Assembly (NCBI RefSeq): GCF_900188345.1 | Contig: NZ_FZOD01000021.1 | Span: forward strand, 62,001-126,000 | Direction of reading: 5' to 3' | DNA from: Streptosporangium subroseum | GTDB taxonomy: Bacteria; Actinomycetota; Actinomycetes; Streptosporangiales; Streptosporangiaceae | Length of the DNA: 64,000 nt | Shown here: one piece after another, positions 32,965-41,457 of the stretch | Position numbering within the stretch: position 1 is the first letter of the stretch | How the letters are laid out: every line of letters begins with the position of its first letter | Translations under genes and position numbers: made by a program | Notes under the pieces: model-generated | The model's database searches: none | Told to the model about the DNA's origin: nothing | What the model saw: only the letters and a program-made list of their open reading frames with translations

Positions 32965-34865
32965 CGCTCAGAAGCGCCCTCCGGACGGTGGTCGTCTCGG
33001 CCCTCGGCGGCCTGATGGTCACGCTGTGCGCGGCCGGCCCCCAACCGGCCGCCGCCGCCGTCGCCCAGGTCATGCATCCGCTGGGAAACTTCACCGTCAA
33101 CCACTACAACGGTCTGCGGATCACTCCGGAGCGGGTGGAGAACCTGGCGATCGTGGACAGCGCCGAGCTGCCCACCCTCCAGGCCCGGTCCGCGGTGGAC
33201 ACCGACCGCTCGGGCACGGTCTCGGCCGCCGAACGGTCGTCGTACGGCACCGCCCGCTGCTCCGCCCTCGCCGCCGCGCAGCGGTTGACGGTGAACGGGG
33301 CCGCGGTGGCGTGGCGCGTCACCGAGACCGGGTTCGTCTACGAAGGCGGCCAGGGAGGACTGGAGACCAGCCGTCTGACCTGCCACCTGTCCGCCGCCGC
33401 GAAACCCCTGGAAGCACCCACCGCTTCGGGCGCCTCCGGTTCAGGGATGTCAACCTCGAGCGCCTCCAGTCCTGGGACTTCCGGCTCAAGCACCTCCGGT
33501 TCCACAGCCTCCGGTTCCACAGCCTCCGGTTCCACAGCCTCCGGTTTCGGAACCTTCGGTTTCGGAACCTCCACGGTGAGTGCCTCGGCGACGTCCGGAA
33601 CGTCCGGAGACGGAACGGTCGAGTTCAGTGACGGCTTCCTCGCCGACCGGCTGGGCTGGCGGGAGATCACCGCGGTGTCCTCCGGCGGCGTACGGCTGGC
33701 GCGGTCGTCCGTGCCCGGCACGAGTGTGAGCCGGGAGCTGCGGAGCTACCCGATCGATCTGCCGGCCGGCCCGCTCGACCAGCGCGCGGCGGAGTTGAGC
33801 GTGGTCCCGGGAGCCGCCTCGGTGGCGATCGCCGCCCTGCCGCTGGTGGGAGACGGGCCCATCGGAGAGGCGCTGGCCGCACTGGACCGCGTGTTCACCG
33901 GGCTGGTCGGCATGGAGTCCCTGACCGTGCCGCTGGGCCTGCTCGCCGTACTGCTGGCCACCGTTCTCGGTGCGGGTCACGCCCTCATCCCCGGCCACGG
34001 AAAGACCGTCATGGCCGCCTATCTGGCCGGCAGGAGAGGCCGCCCCCGTGACGCGCTGATCGTCGGCGCCACGGTGACCGTCACCCACACGCTGGGCGTT
34101 CTCATGGTCGGTCTCCTGCTGAGCGTGTTCTCGGTGCTCACCGGGGAGGGGGTGCTCGCCTGGCTCGGCCTGGCCAGCGGCCTCCTGATCGTTGTCGTCG
34201 GCACCCGCCTCCTGGGATCCGCCTGGCACACCTATCGCACCGGCGAATCGCCCGGTCACGGTCACGGCCACTTCGGCCACGGCCACGGCCACGGACACGA
34301 GAACGGGAATGCCCACGAGGACGGGAATGACGACGGCAACGCACACGCACACGGGCACGCACACGCACACGGGCACGAGCACGCACACGGGCACGAGCGT
34401 GGGGACGGACACGGACATGGACACGAGTACGAGCGTGGGGACGGTGGCGGGCACGTCGGCCACGCACATCTCGCGGGGGAGAGCCACCAGGTAGCGCTGA
34501 TGGAACGGAAGCACCCCGAACTCCGTGAGGGCGGTGCGCGCTCGCGGCGCGGGCTGGTGGGGCTGGGGGTGGCCGGAGGGCTGGTTCCCAGTCCCTCCGC
34601 GCTCATCGTCCTGCTCGGGGCGATCGCGCTCGGCCGCACGTGGTTCGGGATCGCGCTGGTCCTGGCCTACGGCATCGGGATGGCGGGCACGCTCACCGCC
34701 ACCGGCCTGCTCCTGGTCAAACTCACCGGCCGGCTCGACCGTCTGGCGACCGCGGGAGGCGGCGTGGTGGCCCGCCTCTCGGCCCTCACCCCGATCGGCA
34801 CCGCCGCCGTCGTCGTCCTGCTCGGTCTGGGCCTCACCGTGCGAAGCCTCACCGGCGCCATCTGA
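32961..34865 (+). CDS. NicO family nickel/cobalt-type transporter with EF-hand and His-rich loop
   Basis: This 634-residue membrane protein has a signal peptide (residues 1-33) and an extracellular N-terminal domain holding a 12-residue EF-hand-like loop (DTDRSGTVSAAE, residues 80-91). A low-complexity Ser/Gly/Thr linker spans about residues 150-215. The NicO core has the motif GAGHALIPGHGKT at about residue 337 and the later LGVAGGLVPSPSALIVLL. Between the two halves, residues 431-506 contain more than 20 His in GH/AH repeats, typical of metal chelation. NicO proteins move Ni or Co, mostly outward. Coupled to the TPR gene. Confidence 0.88.
   Translation: MTLRSALRTVVVSALGGLMVTLCAAGPQPAAAAVAQVMHPLGNFTVNHYNGLRITPERVENLAIVDSAELPTLQARSAVDTDRSGTVSAAERSSYGTARCSALAAAQRLTVNGAAVAWRVTETGFVYEGGQGGLETSRLTCHLSAAAKPLEAPTASGASGSGMSTSSASSPGTSGSSTSGSTASGSTASGSTASGFGTFGFGTSTVSASATSGTSGDGTVEFSDGFLADRLGWREITAVSSGGVRLARSSVPGTSVSRELRSYPIDLPAGPLDQRAAELSVVPGAASVAIAALPLVGDGPIGEALAALDRVFTGLVGMESLTVPLGLLAVLLATVLGAGHALIPGHGKTVMAAYLAGRRGRPRDALIVGATVTVTHTLGVLMVGLLLSVFSVLTGEGVLAWLGLASGLLIVVVGTRLLGSAWHTYRTGESPGHGHGHFGHGHGHGHENGNAHEDGNDDGNAHAHGHAHAHGHEHAHGHERGDGHGHGHEYERGDGGGHVGHAHLAGESHQVALMERKHPELREGGARSRRGLVGLGVAGGLVPSPSALIVLLGAIALGRTWFGIALVLAYGIGMAGTLTATGLLLVKLTGRLDRLATAGGGVVARLSALTPIGTAAVVVLLGLGLTVRSLTGAI
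33493..33567 (+). repeat. 15-bp tandem repeat inside the NicO gene
   Basis: Five 15-nt units of CCTCCGGTTCCACAG, three identical and two diverged, encode the ASGST/ASGFGTFGFGT linker. The length preserves frame, so copy number may vary between strains. Confidence 0.8.
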
Positions 34866-35035
34866 GAAACGCCCTGCTGAATGCCGGTATCCCACCGGAA
34901 TTCCGCACACGGTCGATCAGCTGCCGGATCCGTCACCCGGTACCCCAGGACTCAGCCAGGCTCCATCGAACTCCGATGGAGCGCCGCCCCTCGATTGGAC
35001 CGAAGCGCCGGTGACCCAGGAGCCGTCCGGGCCGT

Positions 35036-35074
35036 GACCCATCCGACCGTGAGCCAACAATTGTCGGATGGGTC
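35036..35074. repeat. 12-bp hairpin upstream of the VOC gene
   Basis: Perfect arms GACCCATCCGAC/GTCGGATGGGTC with a 15-nt loop end 17 bp before ATG 35091. It could terminate the NicO operon (no T tract) or fold in the VOC leader just before the ribosome site. Confidence 0.5.
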
Positions 35075-35090
35075 CGGCAGGATGGCTGCC

Positions 35091-35540
35091 ATGGTTTCTT
35101 ATCAGCTGGTCATTGACTGTGCGGCACCCGAGCGGATGGCCCGGTTCTGGGCGGGCGCGCTGCGATACACGGTGGAGCCGCCGCCGGATGGATTCGACAC
35201 GTGGTGGGATTACTGGCGCAGTCTCGGAGTGCCGGAGGAGGAGCTGGGCAAGGGGGACGGCAGTGACAGCATCGTCGATCCCGAGGGGTACGGGCCGAGG
35301 ATCTGGTTTCAGCAGGTGCCTGAGGGCAAGGTGGTCAAGAACCGGTTCCACCTGGATGTGAAGGTGGGCGGCAAGCGGGAGGACGTACCGTTGGAGACCC
35401 GGAAAGCGCGGGTGGATGCCGAGGCGGAGCGACTTGTCCAGGTGGGGGCGTCCATTGTGCGGGTGCTGTCGCAGCCCGGGGTTGATCACTATGCGGTGGC
35501 GATGGTGGATCCCGAGGGGAACGAGTTCGACGTGGTCTAG
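35091..35540 (+). CDS. VOC (glyoxalase-like) family protein
   Basis: This 149-residue protein of the glyoxalase-like type has QLVIDCAAPERMARFWAGAL at the start, GPRIWFQQVPEGKVVKNRFHLDVKV in the middle and a terminal AMVDPEGNEFDVV with the usual metal-ligand Glu/Asp. The frame is open to 34881, but AGGA 8 bp before ATG 35091 and homology decide the start. Substrate unknown. Confidence 0.85.
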   Translation: MVSYQLVIDCAAPERMARFWAGALRYTVEPPPDGFDTWWDYWRSLGVPEEELGKGDGSDSIVDPEGYGPRIWFQQVPEGKVVKNRFHLDVKVGGKREDVPLETRKARVDAEAERLVQVGASIVRVLSQPGVDHYAVAMVDPEGNEFDVV

Positions 35541-35641
35541 CGCCGTTTTCCGCACGTCATCATGGCTGTCCCGCTGTTCCTCAACCCCGAACTCCTTCAT
35601 GAGAGCGAGTTCGTCGCCCGTTCCGACGAACGATCGAGCGG

Positions 35642-36442
35642 TTAACGCTTGTAGCGCCGACGTGCGATATGGACGGTGATGTCGGCGGCAAGCTCGACCG
35701 TCTCAGGTAGAACCTGCATGATCCGGCTGAACACCTGCTCTTGCTCCAAGGTCGGCAGTACGAGATAGGCCGAGATGGTCGAGAGATGGCCAATGTAGTC
35801 GCGGGCACTCAGGGTCAAGCGCCGCTCGATCACGGACTGCTGGACATCGGCGAACCACTGCGACCGCCGGAGTTCCGTACCCGGCCACTGCATGTCGTTA
35901 TCCAGAGGCGTCCCATCGGGAGACGGAACCTCGTCGCTCGCCAAGAACGGCGACCGTGCCACACGAACGGCTTCCTTTACAGCCGGGTCGGCCAGCTGGA
36001 CAGGGCCGCCGAACGAGGCGAACACACCACCCGGCTCCAGTAGCGCGGCCATGCGTGACCACCGATCCTGCGGGTTGGTCCAATGCAAAGCTGCTGCCGC
36101 ATAAACCAGCCCGTACCTCTGGCCCGGTCGCAAGTCCTCGAACGCGGCTTGCACGGTCCTGACGTTTGCCGGCACGTGCTTGCGCAGCTCGGCGAGCATG
36201 GCCCCATCGGGCTCGGTCGCGGTGACCGTGACCCCTCTTTGAGCGAACAGGCGGGTTGCTTTGCCTGTCCCAGCGCCAATTTCGAGGGCAGTCCGAACCG
36301 GCTGTGCCGCGTACGCCATCACCATGTCGAAAAGCTTCACGGGATACCCCGGCCGAAACCGTTCGTACGCTTCCGCCATCACTCCGAAGCTCAATGCGCG
36401 ACCAGACATGCCAAGCATCTTGACATAGCGGTGAGAGCTCAC
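35642..36442 (-). CDS. class I SAM-dependent methyltransferase
   Basis: This protein of up to 266 residues has motif I ALEIGAGTGKATRLFA, motif II VTATEPDGAML and the aromatic YAAAALHWTNPQDRW typical of methyltransferase type 11/25 proteins. GTG 36442 gives the longest form; ATG 36418 or 36409 would shorten it by 8 or 11 residues, and none has a clear ribosome site. Its GC content and codon choice (ACA, AAG, CCA, GCA) look milder than the neighbours, which may indicate later arrival. Substrate unknown. Confidence 0.8.
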   Translation of the reverse strand: MSSHRYVKMLGMSGRALSFGVMAEAYERFRPGYPVKLFDMVMAYAAQPVRTALEIGAGTGKATRLFAQRGVTVTATEPDGAMLAELRKHVPANVRTVQAAFEDLRPGQRYGLVYAAAALHWTNPQDRWSRMAALLEPGGVFASFGGPVQLADPAVKEAVRVARSPFLASDEVPSPDGTPLDNDMQWPGTELRRSQWFADVQQSVIERRLTLSARDYIGHLSTISAYLVLPTLEQEQVFSRIMQVLPETVELAADITVHIARRRYKR

Positions 36443-36490
36443 CGAGGTCCCGCTGGCCGGGGGTGTCCCACGTTCGCGGCGGCGCAGGGG

Positions 36491-37963
36491 TCACACGACT
36501 TCGAAGGTGGCCATCATGGCCATGTCCTCGTGTTCGAGGTTGTGGCAGTGCATGACGTAACGGCCGCGATAACCGGTGAACCGCGTGATGATCTCGACGG
36601 TCTGCGCGTCCCGCAACTCGACCGTGTCCTTCCACTCCGGCTGCCCGGCCGGGCGTTCGCCGTTGACCGACAGCACCTGGAAGTGGGCCAGGTGCAGGTG
36701 AACGGGATGGGCGACGTCGCTGGTGAGGCGCCAGATCTCGGTGTCGCCCAGCCGCGGCCTGGCATCCATCCGTTTCGGGTCGAACGGCCTGCCGTTGATC
36801 AGCCATCTCGTGCCGCCGTGCATGCTCCCACTGGTGAACTCGAAGTCCCGCGTCGTCTTCGCCCTCGCCGGGTCCAGCCGCTCGACCCGCGACAGCACCT
36901 TCGGGATCATCGAGTCGTCGCGCGCGTCGCGGTCGACGGCGAATCGCATCACCCTGCCCTGCGGCCCGTCCCCGGCGAGATTGCGCAGCTCGACGTGGTC
37001 GCCGATCCGGTAGGCCGAGAAGTCGACGACCACGTCCGCTCGTTCGCCCGGCGCGAGCCGTACCTGCCGCAGCCCGCGCGGCGCGGCGAGCAGGCCGCCG
37101 TCGGCGCCGATCTGCACGAGCACCCCGTCAGGGGAGAGCGAGAGCTCGTACGGCCGGGCGTTGGAGCCGTTGAGCAGCCGAAAGCGGTAGCGTGCCCGTT
37201 CGACGCGCAGCTGTGGCCAGGGCGCGCCGTTGACCAGGATGACATCACCCAGGACCCCGCCCATGAAAGCCTCACGGGCGCCGGGCCGGTCGAGGTGTCC
37301 GGGGTAGGGCATGGAGCCGTCCTCGGCGAACGACCGGTCGCAGATCATCAGCGGGATGTCCCGCTCGCCCGAGGGCAGCGGGAGCGCCTCCTCTTCGGCG
37401 TCCCGTACCAGAAAGAAACCGGCCAGGCCGCGCCAGACCTGCGGCCCGGTGTAGTCCATGCGGTGGTCATGATACCAGAGCGTGGCCGCCCGCTGGTCGA
37501 GCGGGAACGCGTAGTCGCGCTGGGTGTCCGGCCGTACCAGGTCGGTGGGATAGCCGTCGGACTCCGGCGGAGTACGGCCGCCGTGCAGATGCGTCACCGT
37601 CGGCACGTCGAGGCCGTTGGAGACGCGCACGACGGTCCGGCGGCCGCTGCGCGCCTCGATCGTCGGACCGGGAAACCGTCCGTCGTACCCCCAGATCCGG
37701 GTGCGCAAGCCCGGCAGGATCTCCAGGTCGGCGGCGCGCTGGGCCAGGTCGTAGTAGTCGGTGTGGCCGTCGGTCCGTGACGGCCGAGCCACCACCGGCA
37801 TCGGCAGTGACGCGGTGAACGGCGTGGGCAGCGGCGCGGTGCCGGCCAGCAGCCGAGCCTGCGGGGTCCCGCCGAGCAGCGAGCAACCGGAGGCGCCGGA
37901 CGCAGCGACCGCCGCGGCCCCCAGCCCGAGCAGACGCAGCGCCCGCCGCCGGGTCAGCGTCAT
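36491..37963 (-). CDS. multicopper oxidase (Tat-exported)
   Basis: This 490-residue multicopper oxidase has a twin-arginine signal (TRRRALRLLGLGAAAVAASGASGC, possible lipobox Cys) and the four copper-ligand motifs in order: THLHGG, WYHDHRMD, HPVHLHLAHF and HCHNLEHEDM. Three cupredoxin domains are expected. It is closest in layout to bilirubin oxidase/CotA-type or cuprous oxidases, oxidising phenolics, metals or Cu(I) outside the membrane. Its ATG overlaps the stop of the upstream membrane gene (ATGA), so the two are coupled. The frame runs upstream but the Tat motif fixes ATG 37963. Confidence 0.92.
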   Translation of the reverse strand: MTLTRRRALRLLGLGAAAVAASGASGCSLLGGTPQARLLAGTAPLPTPFTASLPMPVVARPSRTDGHTDYYDLAQRAADLEILPGLRTRIWGYDGRFPGPTIEARSGRRTVVRVSNGLDVPTVTHLHGGRTPPESDGYPTDLVRPDTQRDYAFPLDQRAATLWYHDHRMDYTGPQVWRGLAGFFLVRDAEEEALPLPSGERDIPLMICDRSFAEDGSMPYPGHLDRPGAREAFMGGVLGDVILVNGAPWPQLRVERARYRFRLLNGSNARPYELSLSPDGVLVQIGADGGLLAAPRGLRQVRLAPGERADVVVDFSAYRIGDHVELRNLAGDGPQGRVMRFAVDRDARDDSMIPKVLSRVERLDPARAKTTRDFEFTSGSMHGGTRWLINGRPFDPKRMDARPRLGDTEIWRLTSDVAHPVHLHLAHFQVLSVNGERPAGQPEWKDTVELRDAQTVEIITRFTGYRGRYVMHCHNLEHEDMAMMATFEVV

Positions 37964-38346
37964 GCCGCGACAGCCGCTACGGGGCGAGGGCTCGACCAGA
38001 TCTGGACGAGTTGCATGACGCTCGCGCCGAACATCAGCACGCCGATCGGCACGTGGAGCGCCTTCATGTGGGCCATGCCGAGCACCATCTGCACCAGCGT
38101 GAAGACCAGCAGCATCGCCGCGGGAAGGATGGCGCGCGCCGAACCGCCGCCGGGGCGCCACACCAGGATCGCGGCACCGAGGTGCAGCAGGCTCGTGACG
38201 GCCACGGCGAGTGCCGAGGCGCCGTGCAGCATCCGGCCGTCAGGCGTGGACAGCAGCAGGCCGGCGGTGATCGCCTGGATGAGAAGCGCCGCCGTCTGCA
38301 GGGCGATCGTGACGCGTAACGCCGGGAAGAAACGCGGAGTCGTCAT
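37960..38346 (-). CDS. four-helix membrane protein coupled to the multicopper oxidase
   Basis: This 128-residue protein has four hydrophobic helices (VTIALQTAALLIQAITAGLLL, SALAVAVTSLLHLGAAILVW, ILPAAMLLVFTLVQMVLGMAH, VPIGVLMFGASVMQLVQIW). His residues sit near the ends of helices 2 and 3 (LHGASA, LLHLG, MAHMKALHV), a pattern that could ligate haem or copper. AGAGGACAACCGAG precedes its ATG. Position and coupling suggest it passes electrons or copper to the oxidase (inference). Confidence 0.75.
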   Translation of the reverse strand: MTTPRFFPALRVTIALQTAALLIQAITAGLLLSTPDGRMLHGASALAVAVTSLLHLGAAILVWRPGGGSARAILPAAMLLVFTLVQMVLGMAHMKALHVPIGVLMFGASVMQLVQIWSSPRPVAAVAA

Positions 38347-38884
38347 CTCGGTTGTCCTCTCGTGAACGGGCTCAGGCTGAGATCGTCGCCGGTTGGGCCG
38401 CCCACGGTCGTCGTACGGGAGGAGACTCCTTCGCTACACCGCAGGGCGCAGGCCCGGCGCGCCCACCACCACCCCGGGAGTAGTACGTTCTCCGCTGACC
38501 GGGGTCGCGCGCGGCTCGCCGTCGCCTTCGCCCGCCGATCCGTGAACCCCTGTGTTAGCGGACCGTTGCGAGATCCGCCGTTGTTCCCGGACTGGCCAGG
38601 GCGAATGATTGATCACGTCGCCGGCGTCCGGCACGAGTCCTGGGCGAGCGGCTGACGCGGCTCACCGACCCCAACGACGTCGTCCAGCGCTGCCTCCCGC
38701 GGGCGGCTTATCACGCACCACACCATGTGCGCGTTCACGTGTACGGCGTTCGCCCATTGAGGACGCCGTGAGCACCCGGAAGGGGGAACCGATGGAAGCG
38801 TGCAGCGCACAGAGCCTGCCGTCGCGTCGCTCGCCGTTCCCTGATCCCCACCATCAACCCGATCAACACTTAAGAGGACACGAC
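38347..38884. other. 538-bp intergenic region
   Basis: This lies between the divergent membrane-protein and serine-hydrolase genes. Frames here (for example 38362-38655) are Arg/Pro/His-rich without family similarity. It ends with GAGGA before ATG 38885. I see no repeats or RNA genes. Confidence 0.4.
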
Positions 38885-40273
38885 ATGCTGAAGAACGAGA
38901 ACCGGATCGACATGGACCGCTGGCAGGCGCGGCTGGACCAGTTGCGCGCCACCCACCACGTCCCGGGCGCGTCCCTGGCCGTCCTGGTGGACGGCCAGAT
39001 CCACGAGCTGGCCAGCGGGGTGCTGCACCGGGGGACCGGGGTGGCGGTGACGACCGACTCGATCTTCCAGTCCGGGTCGATCGCCAAGGTCTACACCGCC
39101 ACGCTGATCATGCAGCTGGTCGACTCCGGCGAACTGGACCTCGACGCGCCGGTGACCGAGGTGCTGCCGGAGTTCGACACCGCCGACCCGGCGGCGACCA
39201 AGCAGATCACCATCCGCCGCCTGCTCTCCCACACCAGCGGGCTGACCTGCGACTTCAACCACGACACCGGGCGCGGCGACGACTGCCTGGCCAGGTACGT
39301 CGAGGCCGCCAAGGGCGTCGCGCTGGACTGCCGGCCCGGTACGGGCACCTCCTACTCCAGCGTCGGGTACAACGTGCTGGGCCGCATCGTCGAGGTGGTC
39401 ACCGGCCAGGTCTGGGACCAGGCGCTGAAGGACCGGCTGCTGGCCCCGCTGGGGCTGGAGCACTCGATGACGCTGCCCGAGGAGGCGCTGCGGTTCCGGG
39501 TGGCGATGGGGCACCTGGGCGAGCCCGGAGCCGACCCGGCCCCGGCCCCGGCGTGGGACATGATGCCGCGCTCGGCCGGTCCCTACGGCCGGGTCCTGAC
39601 CACCGCCGCCGACGTCGTCCGGCTGGCCCGGATGCACCTGGCCGGCGGACTCGCCCCGGATGGCACCCGCGTGCTGTCGGCCGATTCGGTCGCGGCGATG
39701 CAGCGGCGCGAGGTCGACAGCCCCGACAAGTGGACCGTCAGCGCCGACGGCTGGGGGCTGGGCTGGAGCCTCTACGACTGGGACGGCGTCGCCGGCTACG
39801 GCCACGACGGGTCGTCGGTGAGCCAGCACGGCTACCTGCGTGTCGTGCCGCACGCGGATGTGGCCCTCGTGTTGCTCGCCAACGGCGGTGGGACCCGCGG
39901 CCTGTACGACGCGCTGTTCCGGGAACTGCTCGCCGAGCTGGCCGGCGTGACCATGCCCGAGGCCTTCGGTCCGCCCGCCGAGCCGCCTACCGTGGACGTC
40001 ACCCCCTACCTGGGCACCTACCGGCGCGAAGGAGTCGAGATCACCATCACCCGGGACGAGGAGGGCACCGCGCATCTGCGGTACGAGTTCGTCGACGGGA
40101 TGAAGGACCTGTCCCCACCGCTGGAGGCCGTCATGGTCCCGGTCACCGACACGGTCTTCGCCGCAACCGGTTCGGCTTTCGGCGTGGACGCCCTGCCCGT
40201 GGTGTTCGCAACGCTCGCCGACGGCACCCAGTGCTGCTACGCCGCCATGCGCGCCGCCCCCAAGATCGCCTAG
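38885..40273 (+). CDS. serine hydrolase, class C beta-lactamase-like
   Basis: This 462-residue protein of the beta-lactamase/esterase-B/PBP4* family has the SxxK tetrad SIAK (Ser65-Lys68), the Tyr motif around Tyr157 (TSYSSVGYNVLGRIVE) and a late GHDGS in place of KTG. A lipocalin-like C-terminal domain (about residues 370-462, VDVTPYLGTYRREGVEITITRDEEG) follows, as in several peptidases and esterases of the group. There is no signal peptide, so a cytoplasmic esterase or peptidase role is likelier than beta-lactam resistance. The frame is open to 38609, but GAGGA sets ATG 38885. Confidence 0.88.
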   Translation: MLKNENRIDMDRWQARLDQLRATHHVPGASLAVLVDGQIHELASGVLHRGTGVAVTTDSIFQSGSIAKVYTATLIMQLVDSGELDLDAPVTEVLPEFDTADPAATKQITIRRLLSHTSGLTCDFNHDTGRGDDCLARYVEAAKGVALDCRPGTGTSYSSVGYNVLGRIVEVVTGQVWDQALKDRLLAPLGLEHSMTLPEEALRFRVAMGHLGEPGADPAPAPAWDMMPRSAGPYGRVLTTAADVVRLARMHLAGGLAPDGTRVLSADSVAAMQRREVDSPDKWTVSADGWGLGWSLYDWDGVAGYGHDGSSVSQHGYLRVVPHADVALVLLANGGGTRGLYDALFRELLAELAGVTMPEAFGPPAEPPTVDVTPYLGTYRREGVEITITRDEEGTAHLRYEFVDGMKDLSPPLEAVMVPVTDTVFAATGSAFGVDALPVVFATLADGTQCCYAAMRAAPKIA

Positions 40274-40403
40274 AGCGACTGGTGGCCACCGTGTGTGAGA
40301 GCGCACCGGCCGGGTTTGGGGAGGTATCGGGCATCGGCGTGCAGCTTCTCACCGCCAACGGGACCGTCGTTGCCACCCTCACCCGGAGGGCGCGCGAGAG
40401 TTC

Positions 40404-40718
40404 TCAGCGGCGGCGCGGGTGGCCTGGATGAGCGGGGTCGATGAGATCCGCGTACTCGGGACGGGCGGTGATGAAGTCGGCCACGAAGCCGCAGTAGTTC
40501 GTCAGGGTCACACCCTTCGCCCGGAGGTCGTCGAGAGCGCCCCGGGCGAGCGTGGAGCCGACGCCCCGCTCACGGAACTCCGGCTCGACGATCGTGTGGG
40601 TGAACACGATCCTCGGGCCCGCGTGCTCGTAGACGATCGTGCCGACCACCTTGCCCGCGATCAGCGCGTCATAGGTGCGCGCCTCGGTGTTCTCCCGCAC
40701 CGTGATCTCGGTGGTCAT
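40404..40718 (-). CDS. small GNAT-like acetyltransferase (YjdJ type)
   Basis: This 104-residue protein matches the short GNAT family: YDALIAGKVVGTIVYEHAGPRIVFTHTIVEPEFRERGVGSTLARGALDDLRAKG, with the acetyl-CoA pattern RERGVGSTL, then YCGFVADFITARPEYADLI. It is convergent with the serine hydrolase. Substrate unknown. Confidence 0.88.
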   Translation of the reverse strand: MTTEITVRENTEARTYDALIAGKVVGTIVYEHAGPRIVFTHTIVEPEFRERGVGSTLARGALDDLRAKGVTLTNYCGFVADFITARPEYADLIDPAHPGHPRRR

Positions 40719-40873
40719 GTTCTGGTCCTCTCGTGCGCCGGGGCCGTCGGGCTGCCGGCTCGACAGCGCCGCATCCGGTCAGTGTCGCATCCCCGGGCAC
40801 TTCTCGCTGACGGCGGTTCCGGGTCGGGCTGTCGTGCCCGCGGTCGAGCCGCCGGTCACATCGAGCGAACCTT

Positions 40874-41332
40874 TCACCGGATCGGGAACGGGAGTCCGCG
40901 CTCGTCGTCCGGGCGCGGTCCGAAGATGCGCCTGTCCTGTTCGAGAATGCGGACGTCGTTGATGCTGGCCTCCCGGCGGGCCATGAGCCCGTCGTCGTCG
41001 AACTCCCACAGCTCGTTTCCGTAGCTCCGCCAGTACTGGCCGTCGGCGGTGCGGCACTCGTACTGAAAACGCACGGCGATGCGGTTGCCGTCGAAGGCCC
41101 ACAGTTCCTTGCGCAGCGCGTAGTCGAGCTCGCGCTCCCACTTGCGGGTGAGGAACTCGACGATGGCCTCGCGTCCGGTGACGAAGGAGTCGCGGTTACG
41201 CCAGACGGAGTCCGGAGTGTAGGCGAGCGAGACCTTCTGCGGGTCGCGGGTGTTCCACGCGTCCTCTGCGGCCTGGACCTTCCGTAGCGCGCCTTCGTGG
41301 TCGAAAGGCGGCAGTGGGGGACGTTCGCTCAT
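40874..41332 (-). CDS. DUF1348/NTF2-like protein
   Basis: This 152-residue protein with a SnoaL/NTF2-like cone fold belongs to the DUF1348 type: AEDAWNTRDPQKVSLAYTPDSVWRNRDSFVTGREAIVEFLTRKWERELDYALRKELWAF, then FQYECRTADGQYWRSYGNELWEFDDDGLM. Function unknown. It is divergent from the TetR gene with two matching operator-like sites between them. Confidence 0.88.
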   Translation of the reverse strand: MSERPPLPPFDHEGALRKVQAAEDAWNTRDPQKVSLAYTPDSVWRNRDSFVTGREAIVEFLTRKWERELDYALRKELWAFDGNRIAVRFQYECRTADGQYWRSYGNELWEFDDDGLMARREASINDVRILEQDRRIFGPRPDDERGLPFPIR

Positions 41333-41378
41333 GCCTTCTCCTTCTGTGGCGCGCTCGTGAAGAGCGAGACGCCTTCGA

Positions 41379-41428
41379 GAGAACCATCGTTCTCCTCCAA
41401 TGGTCTACCCTAGGGAACGCTGGTTCTC
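41379..41428. promoter_or_regulatory. two TetR operator candidates
   Basis: GAGAACCATCGTTCTC at 41379-41394 and, inverted, GGGAACGCTGGTTCTC at 41413-41428. Both fit GAGAACCA(T/G)CGTTC(T/C)C and their centres are 34 bp apart. They occupy the gap between DUF1348 and TetR, ideal for dual repression. Confidence 0.65.
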
Positions 41429-41457
41429 TCCGTCAAGACGCGAACGAGGGTGATGAG

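Noticed and set aside
38362..38655. 97-codon ORF upstream of the serine hydrolase
   Set aside because: Composition is Arg/Pro/His-rich without similarity or start signals.
38885..40273. Calling the serine hydrolase a beta-lactam resistance gene
   Set aside because: No signal peptide, GHDGS instead of KTG, and an added lipocalin-like domain fit esterases or peptidases better.
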